Positions 1 through 5,292 of a DNA stretch of 7,311 bases are shown piece by piece. Positions within the stretch are counted from its first letter, which is position 1; each line of letters starts with the position of its first letter. The stretch spans positions 1 through 7,311 of the forward strand of contig NZ_CALBSN010000123.1 of the NCBI RefSeq assembly GCF_937967675.1. Direction: 5' to 3'. The notes under the pieces are model-generated. The model saw nothing but the letters and a program-made list of their open reading frames with translations. It was not told the origin of the DNA and made no database searches. The stretch comes from an uncultured Flavobacterium sp. Lineage in GTDB: Bacteria; Bacteroidota; Bacteroidia; Flavobacteriales; Flavobacteriaceae. A program made the position numbers and the translations under genes.

Positions 1-359
1 CTACAAAAGCGGTGAAAGCACAATATCCTGATAGAAAATTAATTGCTTGTTTAGAGTTACATACTTACAGCAGTTTAAATGCCGAGTTCTTAAAAGAATA
101 CCAAGGCGCTTTAGATGCGGCCGATGTTGCCGTAGTTTTCTATTCACCCGATGCGGTAAAAATCAAACGTTTGGAGGAAGTTACTTATGATCAAATCGCA
201 CAATCCTTCCAAAGAGAAGATTTAATTATTTACACCAATCCAACCGAATTCAAAGACTTTTTGTTTAGCCAAAATTTAGAAAACTCCGCTTTATTATTAA
301 TGAGTTCAGGAAATTACGGCGGATTGAATTTTGATGAGGTGAAAGAATTAATCAATTAG
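1..359 (+). CDS. mpl: UDP-N-acetylmuramate:tripeptide ligase Mpl, C-terminal fragment
   Basis: This is the 3' end of a gene cut by the window start. The reading frame is open from base 3, and the GTG at 12 is only an internal valine codon. About 118 residues are visible. They match, from memory, the C-terminal Mur-ligase domain of Bacteroidota Mpl ('peptidoglycan synthetase'): a TKAVKAQYPDRKLIACLELHT stretch interrupted here after 20 residues, with YSSLN following, then DAADVAVVFYSPDA and a final MSSGNYGG segment. Mpl uses ATP to attach recovered murein tripeptide to UDP-MurNAc in the cytoplasm, recycling cell-wall peptides. The ATP-binding P-loop and the central domain lie outside the window. 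MurC is the main alternative because it shares the fold, but the ELHTYSSLN motif favours Mpl. A small membrane protein gene follows 5 bases after the stop and is probably co-transcribed. Confidence 0.85.
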   Translation, partial: TKAVKAQYPDRKLIACLELHTYSSLNAEFLKEYQGALDAADVAVVFYSPDAVKIKRLEEVTYDQIAQSFQREDLIIYTNPTEFKDFLFSQNLENSALLLMSSGNYGGLNFDEVKELIN

Positions 360-364
360 CAAAT

Positions 365-574
365 ATGGGAGATTTACTTGATTTGATTTTTAATTTCTTC
401 AATTTTTTAGATGTTTTTCCGGCTCTTGAAAAGCATTATAAAAGATTTAGAGATAAAGATTTGCACATAGTAAAACGCTTATTGAGTTTTTTTATAATCT
501 GTTTTGTAATTCTAATATTTTTAGGGGTTTTATTTTTCATAATCTTTTTGGGATATAAACTATTAAAAAAATAA
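365..574 (+). CDS. small single-helix membrane protein, function unknown
   Basis: I do not recognise this 69-residue protein. Residues 1-37 are amphipathic, with a Phe/Leu-rich start (LLDLIFNFFNFLDVF) followed by a charged stretch (EKHYKRFRDKD). Residues about 39-63 form one strongly hydrophobic segment, and the protein ends in LLKK. The pattern suggests a cytoplasmic N-terminus and a single transmembrane helix, with no cleavable signal peptide. The ATG lies 5 bases after the mpl stop, so the gene is probably read from the same transcript, which could link it to the envelope. The link is inferred from position only. The composition is ordinary for the window. Because it is short and has no recognised motif, it could be a non-conserved ORF, but the close spacing and clean membrane segment support a real gene. 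Confidence 0.55.
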   Translation: MGDLLDLIFNFFNFLDVFPALEKHYKRFRDKDLHIVKRLLSFFIICFVILIFLGVLFFIIFLGYKLLKK

Positions 575-585
575 AATTTGTAATT

Positions 586-654
586 TGTCATTTCGACGAA
601 GGAGAAATCACATCAAGTAAGATATTATGAGGTTATTCCTTTGTTTAAATGACA
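586..654. repeat. imperfect inverted repeat of the TGTCATTTCGACGAAGG type
   Basis: The arms 586-611 and 629-654 are reverse-complementary at about 18 of 26 positions around a 17-base loop. The outer 8 bases (TGTCATTT / AAATGACA) are perfect. The left arm reads TGTCATTTCGACGAAGG and continues with AGAAATCAC. I recall this arm as a common intergenic repeat in flavobacteria, normally paired with a near-perfect mirror arm. Here the right arm has drifted, so this looks like a decayed copy. It is likely a non-coding dispersed repeat. No flanking target duplication is evident. Confidence 0.6.
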
Positions 655-707
655 GATTGTAATTTCAAACGCAATTTTTAAGCCATTTATTTTGTGGAAT
701 TTTTAAA

Positions 708-831
708 ACCACATAGAAACATAGAAAATAAAGAATTTCTTAGTCAATAAATTGATTCATTAAGCTTCTCTGTAACCTATCAAAAATAAAAAGCCTTATT
801 AAATGAAAAGCAACCTATGTTTCTATGTGGT
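708..831. repeat. 124-bp element bounded by 17-bp perfect inverted repeats
   Basis: ACCACATAGAAACATAG at 708-724 is exactly mirrored by CTATGTTTCTATGTGGT at 815-831. The 90 bases between the arms are AT-rich and non-coding. Terminal inverted repeats around a short non-coding core fit either a MITE-like element or a dispersed long-loop hairpin repeat. From memory, CCACATAGAAACATAG-type arms are frequent in Flavobacterium intergenic regions. I see no clear target-site duplication at the edges and no transposase gene in the window. Confidence 0.65.
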
Positions 832-869
832 AAAAGTTTAGATTTTTTTCATTTTTTAGATTTTTTAAT

Positions 870-877
870 TAGCTTTG
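870..877 (+). promoter_or_regulatory. candidate Bacteroidota -7 element for radC
   Basis: TAGCTTTG fits the TAnnTTTG -7 consensus of flavobacterial sigma factor promoters. It lies 27 bases before the radC ATG, which would leave a leader of about 20 bases. I see no good TTG or TTTG -33 element at the usual 17-23 base spacing upstream, so the call is weak. The motif could also be chance in AT-rich DNA. Confidence 0.35.
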
Positions 878-904
878 TTCTCATAAACGCCAAAGTAAAA
901 TCTT

Positions 905-1588
905 ATGTACACGCCAATCAACCAATGGGCCGAAGACGATCGCCCACGTGAAAAATTTCTTCTAAAAGGTAAATCCACCTTATCTGATTCCGAATTACTT
1001 GCTATCTTAATTGGTTCCGGTTCTCGAAATGAGAGTGCGGTGCAATTGTGCCAACGTATTTTAGCTTCTTCCGAAAACAATCTGAATACTTTAGGAAAAA
1101 TGTCGGTTGCCCAACTCATGCAATTTAAAGGAATTGGTGAAGCCAAAGCCATCTCCATAGCCGCTGCATTAGAATTAGGAAGAAGACGCAGAGCTGAGGA
1201 AGCTGTAGAACTCAAAAAAATAACTTCCAGTAAAGCCGTTTTCGATATCATGCAACCCATTATTGGCGAATTGCCTCATGAAGAATTTTGGGTATTATAT
1301 CTTAATAATTCCAATAAAGTCATCTACAAAGCTCAACTCTCAAAAGGCGGAATAACAGGAACTGTTGTGGATATTCGAATTATCTTCAAAATGGCATTCG
1401 AACAAAATGCAACGGGTTTAATTCTTTCCCACAATCACCCTTCTGGAAAATTAATCGCCAGTGAAGCCGATTTAAAAATCACAAAACGTATCAAAGAAGC
1501 AGGGCAAACCTTAGAAATTCAAGTTTTAGATCATCTTATCATTACTGAGAATGGGTATTTGAGTTTTCAGGATGAGGGGATTTTTTGA
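905..1588 (+). CDS. radC: RadC family JAMM/MPN-domain protein
   Basis: This is a full-length 227-residue RadC (UPF0758) protein. The N-terminus has the family signature NQWAEDDRPREK (about 6-17). A helix-hairpin-helix-like segment follows, with KGIG at 75-78 and a downstream AKAISIAAALELGRRRR helix. The C-terminal MPN domain has the JAMM metal-binding set: Glu126 or Glu127 in HEEFW, then H176-N-H178-P-S-G and Asp189, which would hold a zinc ion. The length and completeness are normal for the family. The name comes from an old E. coli mutation and a DNA-repair role is not established; a metal-dependent hydrolase activity is inferred from the fold. The ATG at 905 is chosen because it sits just before the conserved N-terminus. 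There is no strong Shine-Dalgarno, as is usual in Bacteroidota. It is transcribed alone, after a repeat-bearing spacer. Confidence 0.95.
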   Translation: MYTPINQWAEDDRPREKFLLKGKSTLSDSELLAILIGSGSRNESAVQLCQRILASSENNLNTLGKMSVAQLMQFKGIGEAKAISIAAALELGRRRRAEEAVELKKITSSKAVFDIMQPIIGELPHEEFWVLYLNNSNKVIYKAQLSKGGITGTVVDIRIIFKMAFEQNATGLILSHNHPSGKLIASEADLKITKRIKEAGQTLEIQVLDHLIITENGYLSFQDEGIF

Positions 1589-1596
1589 TTTTTTTC

Positions 1597-1621
1597 TAAA
1601 TACACAGAATCTATGTATTTA
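1597..1621. repeat. small inverted repeat downstream of radC
   Basis: TAAATACACAGA at 1597-1608 and TCTATGTATTTA at 1610-1621 are complementary at 11 of 12 positions. A realistic hairpin would have an 8-bp stem (TAAATACA/TGTATTTA) and a 9-base loop. On the plus strand it is preceded by T-runs and followed by an A-run, so it is not a canonical intrinsic terminator for radC, though it might still help end or stabilise the transcript. Confidence 0.35.
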
Positions 1622-1705
1622 AAAAAACATACACTTAATTTTTCATTACAATCTTCGCGTTTAAATTAAGAATTATAGAAATTTTAAGATTTGGTAGTTT
1701 TTTAT

Positions 1706-1717
1706 CTAATCGATTAG
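1706..1717. promoter_or_regulatory. perfect 12-bp palindrome upstream of sod, possible operator
   Basis: CTAATCGATTAG is its own reverse complement and ends 28 bases before the sod start codon. Just downstream, TATTTTTA (1721-1728) weakly resembles a TAnnTTTG -7 element. TTTG at 1690-1693 lies upstream, but its spacing to that element (27 bases) is longer than usual. A dyad at this place suits a regulator of an oxidative-stress or metal-responsive gene. No regulator family can be named from the sequence. Confidence 0.35.
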
Positions 1718-1745
1718 CCGTATTTTTATCAAAATTTAAAATATC

Positions 1746-2744
1746 ATGAAACAAATAAAATTTTTAGTTGCTATACTTTTAGTAACTTTAACTGCATCAG
1801 CTCAGTTTACACAAAAAGCATTACCTTATGCATATAATGCTTTGGAGCCTTTTGTAGATGCGCAAACTATGGAAATTCATTATGGCAAGCATCACGCTGC
1901 TTATGTGAAAAATCTTAATACAGCTTTAGCAGGAACTGCAGATGAAAAATTAAGCTTAAACGAAATTTTTGCAAAGATTTCTACTTTGCCAGCGGCAGTT
2001 CGTAATAATGGTGGTGGACATTACAATCACGAGTTGTTTTGGTCTGTTTTAACATCTGAAAAAAACACTAAAATGTCAGCTGAATTAGAAAAAGCGGTAA
2101 ATGAAACATTCGGAAGTTTAGATGGATTGAAAGAAAAATTAAATGCGGCTGGAGCAAGTCGTTTTGGTTCAGGTTGGGCTTGGTTGGTAGTGACGAAAGA
2201 GGGAAAATTAGTAGTAACTTCAACTCCAAATCAAGACAATCCGTTAATGGATATTGCTGAAGTAAAAGGAACACCGATCTTCGGAATCGACGTTTGGGAA
2301 CATGCTTATTACTTAAAATATCAAAACAAACGTGCAGATTATTTATCGGCTATTTGGAATGTAGTAAACTGGACAGAAGTTAGTAAAAGATATAAAGCAG
2401 CGATGCCAAAACCTGATACTTTTGCTTCATGGCCAGAAATCAAAACGTTTCACAAAGTGATTTCGCAAACTTTCCATCCAAGTGAAGAAGGAAATTTACA
2501 ACCAATTAAAGAAAGAAGTGCTGAAATGGCTGAAAAAGCAAATGCTTTAAAAATGGCTAAAATTCCAGCTGAATTCAATAAAAAAGCAATTGTTGCTGCA
2601 GTAAATAAATTAGCTAAAGACAGCAAAGCCTTAGATAAATTAGTGAAGTCTAAAGCTTCTGACGAAAAAATCACTAAAGCTTTAAATGGTTTACATGACA
2701 CTTTTCATACAATAGTAGGATTGTGTACTCATGATGATGAATAA
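1746..2744 (+). CDS. sodA: exported Mn-type superoxide dismutase with extra C-terminal helical domain
   Basis: Residues 1-19 form a Sec signal peptide (KQIKFLVAILLVTLTASA, cleavage probably before Gln20), so the enzyme acts outside the cytoplasm. Residues 24-218 are a complete Fe/Mn superoxide dismutase, converting superoxide to oxygen and peroxide. The metal ligands are His45 (MEIHYGKHH), His95 (NHELFW), Asp182 and His186 (DVWEHAYY), with Tyr53 as gateway residue. Gly91 and Gln163 (NQDNPLM) correspond to Gly77 and Gln146 of E. coli SodA, indicating Mn or cambialistic type rather than Fe type. Residues 221-332 exceed the usual SOD length by about 110. This Lys-rich, helical tail has FHKVISQTFHPSEEGN (His236, His244) near its start and LHDTFHTIVGLC (His317, His321, Cys327) near its end. 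I do not recognise a named domain there; metal or heme binding in a four-helix bundle is a guess. A terminator follows the gene directly. Confidence 0.95.
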   Translation: MKQIKFLVAILLVTLTASAQFTQKALPYAYNALEPFVDAQTMEIHYGKHHAAYVKNLNTALAGTADEKLSLNEIFAKISTLPAAVRNNGGGHYNHELFWSVLTSEKNTKMSAELEKAVNETFGSLDGLKEKLNAAGASRFGSGWAWLVVTKEGKLVVTSTPNQDNPLMDIAEVKGTPIFGIDVWEHAYYLKYQNKRADYLSAIWNVVNWTEVSKRYKAAMPKPDTFASWPEIKTFHKVISQTFHPSEEGNLQPIKERSAEMAEKANALKMAKIPAEFNKKAIVAAVNKLAKDSKALDKLVKSKASDEKITKALNGLHDTFHTIVGLCTHDDE

Positions 2745-2757
2745 TAATTGAGATTAA

Positions 2758-2803
2758 AATAAAAAAACCTTGTGATGAAAATATATCACAAGGTTTTTTT
2801 ATT
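2758..2803. terminator. long-stem intrinsic terminator after sod
   Basis: A perfect 19-bp stem has arms at 2758-2776 and 2785-2803, with CCTTGTGAT / ATCACAAGG at its core and an 8-base loop (GAAAATAT). The stem base is a run of seven A on the left paired with seven T on the right, so it can work in both directions. It starts 13 bases after the sod stop and separates sod from the ABC operon. Confidence 0.9.
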
Positions 2804-2873
2804 ACAATTTATTTAAGAAATTTTTCTATCCAATTTCTTATCTTGCATCACTAAAATTAATGTTCGTTGAACT

Positions 2874-3503
2874 ATGATTAGCACCAAAAACATCACTTTT
2901 TCCTACTCAAAAGACCAAATTTTTCACATGCCCGATTTGTACTGTGAAGCAGGAAGTACTTTGTTAATTACAGGTGATTCTGGAAAAGGGAAAACTACTT
3001 ATTTACATATTTTAGCAGGTTTGTTAAAACCAAAATCAGGAACAATTGAAATCGATAAAACCGATATCGTTTCCCTTTCTGAAAAAGCAACTGATAAATT
3101 TCGTGGAAAGCACATTGGTGTGGTTTTTCAAAAATCACATTTTATTGGGGCGTTGACGGTTTTGGAAAATTTAGAAATGGCAAGTTGGTTAGCAACAGGT
3201 AAAAAACATACCAAACGTGCAAAGAAATTATTAGAACAATTGGGAATCGAAAATCAAGCGTCAAAATTACCATCTCAGTTGAGTATTGGACAACAGCAAC
3301 GTGTTTCAATTGCACGTGCGTTGATGAACGAACCCAAAGTGTTGTTAGCTGACGAACCTACATCAAGTTTGGATGATAAAAATGCGGAGAAAGTTATCGA
3401 ATTGTTGACTTCATTATCGAAAGAATATAAAGCGGCTTTGTTAATCGTTACGCACGACAATCGAATTAAAGAAAGATTTATCAATAAAATTACCTTGATA
3501 TGA
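2874..3503 (+). CDS. ABC transporter ATP-binding protein, LolD/MacB type
   Basis: This 209-residue ATPase subunit has every expected motif in order: Walker A GDSGKGKTT (34-42), Q-loop Gln86 (VVFQKSHF), signature LSIGQQQR (136-143), Walker B VLLADEP with Asp160 and Glu161, D-loop SSLD (164-167), and switch His194 (VTHD). The signature has Ile in place of the usual first Gly of LSGGQ. The size and the motif style place it with the LolD/MacB/FtsE group that energises FtsX-type permeases. It should act at the inner face of the cytoplasmic membrane as a dimer. Its stop overlaps the permease start (ATGA, 4 bases), showing translational coupling. The first in-frame ATG (2874) directly precedes the conserved first strand, so it is the likely start. 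The substrate is set by the permease and is not known; context points to metal-related export or envelope work. Confidence 0.93.
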   Translation: MISTKNITFSYSKDQIFHMPDLYCEAGSTLLITGDSGKGKTTYLHILAGLLKPKSGTIEIDKTDIVSLSEKATDKFRGKHIGVVFQKSHFIGALTVLENLEMASWLATGKKHTKRAKKLLEQLGIENQASKLPSQLSIGQQQRVSIARALMNEPKVLLADEPTSSLDDKNAEKVIELLTSLSKEYKAALLIVTHDNRIKERFINKITLI

Positions 3504-4759
3504 TAGCAAAATTAGCATGGAAAAATATATGGTTCAAACCATTAAATACCATCTTGAGTGTTGTTTTGCTGACCTCAAGTGTTGCGATTATTACGACTTT
3601 AATCTTGGTCGAAAAGCAATTTGAAGAAAAATTTTCCAGTAATATTGACGGAGTTGATTTAGTAATGGGCGCACAAGGAAGTCCATTGCAATTGATTTTA
3701 TCTGCAGTTTATCAAGTAGATGCTCCAACAGGAAATATTAGTTACGATTCGGCAAAAGTTTGGATGCAACATCCTTTTGTTCAAAAAGCAATTCCGTTAG
3801 CCTTTGGCGACAATTATCGTGGTTATAAAATCTTAGGAACAACACCCGATTATTTAGAAAAATACGGAGCCGAAATCTCCGAAGGAAAACTTTTCGAAAA
3901 GAATTTCGAAGTCGTAATTGGAAGTGATATTGCTCAAAAATTAAGCTTAAAAATTGGTGATGAGTTCTTCGGTTCACACGGTGATGCAGCTGAAGGAGAA
4001 GTTCATGAACATTACGCTTATAAAGTTGTGGGAATAGTAAAACCAACAGGCAAAGTTGTTGATAATTTGATTTTATGTACGATTCCAAGCGTTTGGCAAA
4101 TGCACGGAAGTCATGGTGCAGAAGAAAATCCCGCTCACGGCGAAGAAGGTCATGTTCATGTAGAAGGCGAAGAACATCATGAAGAAGCCGACATGACTTT
4201 AGATGAACCTGGAATGGAGATTACAGCCGTTTTATTAAAATTCCGCAACAAAATGGGAATTGTAACTTGGCCTAGAATTATAGCACAAAACACAAAAATG
4301 CAAGTTGCTTCTCCAGCAATCGAAGTAAATCGTTTGTTTTCTTTATTTGGAATTGGGATTTCAGCATTACAATATTTAGCATACGGAATTATGCTAATTT
4401 CAGGAATTTCTATTTTCATAGCGCTTTACAATACATTAAAAGAACGTAAAAACGAATTTGCTTTAATGCGTGTCAACGGTGCTAAAAGATTACAACTTCT
4501 TAAAGTAGTAATGATTGAAAGTTTGCTTTTATGTGTGGTTGGATTTGTTTTTGGTACGATTTTGGGAAGAGTGGGATTAAGTATGTTGTCGAATTCGGCA
4601 GAAGAAGATTTCAAAATGAGTTTTAATCCTTACGAATTTATTTGGGAGAAAGAAGGAACTTTATTTTTACTAACTATATTTGTGGGCTTTTTGGCGGCGG
4701 TTATTCCGGCGGTCAAAGCTTATAATTTAAACATTTCAAAAACATTAGCCAATGCGTAA
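3500..4759 (+). CDS. FtsX/MacB-type ABC permease with histidine-rich external loop
   Basis: This is a 419-residue permease with the FtsX-family layout: a cytoplasmic start (KLAWKNIWFKPL), TM1 at about 15-37, a large periplasmic domain (about 38-285), then TM2 (289-312), TM3 (336-358) and TM4 (386-408). The NEFALMRVNGAKR loop after TM2 is the typical FtsX coupling region. The periplasmic domain is unusual. Residues 202-231 contain seven His (202, 205, 213, 218, 220, 226, 227) among ten acidic residues, and a smaller cluster has His160, His169 and His171. Such clusters commonly bind Zn, Cu or Ni, but binding here is inferred. FtsX-type systems act in lipoprotein release, drug or peptide export, or as mechanical sensors; a metal-linked role is favoured by the His loop and the CxxC-bearing gene downstream. 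It overlaps both neighbours (4 and 8 bases), so the three genes form one operon. Confidence 0.9.
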   Translation: MIAKLAWKNIWFKPLNTILSVVLLTSSVAIITTLILVEKQFEEKFSSNIDGVDLVMGAQGSPLQLILSAVYQVDAPTGNISYDSAKVWMQHPFVQKAIPLAFGDNYRGYKILGTTPDYLEKYGAEISEGKLFEKNFEVVIGSDIAQKLSLKIGDEFFGSHGDAAEGEVHEHYAYKVVGIVKPTGKVVDNLILCTIPSVWQMHGSHGAEENPAHGEEGHVHVEGEEHHEEADMTLDEPGMEITAVLLKFRNKMGIVTWPRIIAQNTKMQVASPAIEVNRLFSLFGIGISALQYLAYGIMLISGISIFIALYNTLKERKNEFALMRVNGAKRLQLLKVVMIESLLLCVVGFVFGTILGRVGLSMLSNSAEEDFKMSFNPYEFIWEKEGTLFLLTIFVGFLAAVIPAVKAYNLNISKTLANA

Positions 4760-5243
4760 TTATATTAAATTAAGTTTAGCTTTAGTCGTTTTTATTTCGA
4801 TGATGAGCTTTTCAGATAGTACAACTTCAAGTGTAAAAGCTACTAAAAAATCGTCAGTAGCATCAGATACACTAACATGGAAAATGTTAGGCGATATCAA
4901 ATATGTTCGTAAAAAACATGCGACTTATGGCGAAGTAGAATTCCCACAAGTGAACATGAAATTGAAAATGATGCAAAAGAAAACCGTTTACATGAGCGGA
5001 TTTATTGTGCCAATTGATAATAAAAACTATGCATTAAGTAAAAACGTTTTTGCAGCTTGTTTCTTCTGTGGAAAATCTGGACCAGAGACTATTGCTGGAA
5101 TCAAATTTAAAGGTGGTGCTTTTCCAAAGTTAAAAACCGATACTTACGTAACCTTAAAAGGAACGTTTAGATATAACGAAACCGATGTTGAAGATTGGAT
5201 TTATCATATCGAAAACGCCGAAATTGTAGCGCAAAGTAAATAA
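4752..5243 (+). CDS. exported CxxC protein, DUF3299-like
   Basis: This 163-residue protein starts inside the permease gene (8-base overlap). Residues 1 to about 20 are a signal peptide (KLSLALVVFISMMSF); no Cys follows closely, so it is not an obvious lipoprotein. After a Ser/Thr/Lys-rich linker (22-40), the folded part begins at TLTWKMLGDI. It carries YMSGFIVPIDN (80-90) and AACFFCGKSGPET (101-113) with the Cys103-x-x-Cys106 pair. The Trp-x-x-Leu start, the GFIVPID strand and the following Cys region recall the DUF3299 family, whose members I remember beside metal-regulated ABC genes in Gammaproteobacteria; this is recollection and not tested. It is likely a periplasmic partner of the transporter, possibly binding a metal through the CxxC. 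A thiol-redox role is the alternative, but no thioredoxin fold is recognisable. A terminator follows 4 bases after the stop. Confidence 0.85.
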   Translation: MRNYIKLSLALVVFISMMSFSDSTTSSVKATKKSSVASDTLTWKMLGDIKYVRKKHATYGEVEFPQVNMKLKMMQKKTVYMSGFIVPIDNKNYALSKNVFAACFFCGKSGPETIAGIKFKGGAFPKLKTDTYVTLKGTFRYNETDVEDWIYHIENAEIVAQSK

Positions 5244-5247
5244 TTAG

Positions 5248-5272
5248 AAGCCCAATCGTTTGGGCTTTTTTT
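5248..5272 (+). terminator. intrinsic terminator closing the ABC operon
   Basis: An 8-bp perfect stem, AAGCCCAA (5248-5255) and TTGGGCTT (5260-5267), encloses a 4-base loop (TCGT). The T-run at 5266-5272 completes a standard rho-independent terminator. It begins 4 bases after the stop of the CxxC protein gene. Confidence 0.92.
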
Positions 5273-5292
5273 AATCACTAAAACATATAACA

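Larger units (their letters stand above)
575..904. other. 330-base gene-free interval with two repeat elements
   Basis: No convincing coding region is present; the longest forward reading frames are around a dozen codons. The interval holds two independent inverted-repeat structures (586-654 and 708-831), described separately. Its last 70 bases should contain the radC promoter. No poly-T-tailed hairpin is obvious immediately after the 574 stop. Confidence 0.7.

Noticed and set aside
865..1260. 131-residue minus-strand ORF over the start of radC
   Set aside because: It lies antisense to a certain RadC coding region, has no recognisable domain, and its composition is what a reverse reading of radC would give.
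1597..1621. intrinsic terminator for radC
   Set aside because: The hairpin is followed by an A-run rather than T on the coding strand, so it is listed only as a small inverted repeat.
2450..2701. 83-residue minus-strand ORF in the sod tail
   Set aside because: It is antisense to the Lys/Ala-rich tail, whose codons reverse into Leu/Phe/Ser-rich sequence and mimic a membrane protein.
2811..2828. AGAAA-TT-TTTCT dyad upstream of the ABC operon as a metal-regulator site
   Set aside because: Five-base A/T arms are expected by chance in DNA this AT-rich.
2839..2846. TATCTTGC as a -7 promoter element for the ABC operon
   Set aside because: It lacks the third T of TAnnTTTG and has no TTG at a suitable distance upstream. 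The promoter should lie in 2804-2873 but cannot be pinned down.
2860..2877. ATG at 2860 as an upstream start for the ABC ATPase
   Set aside because: It is out of frame and stops after five codons.
3738..4088. 116-residue minus-strand ORF within the permease
   Set aside because: It is a shadow of the permease frame with no motif and no upstream signal.
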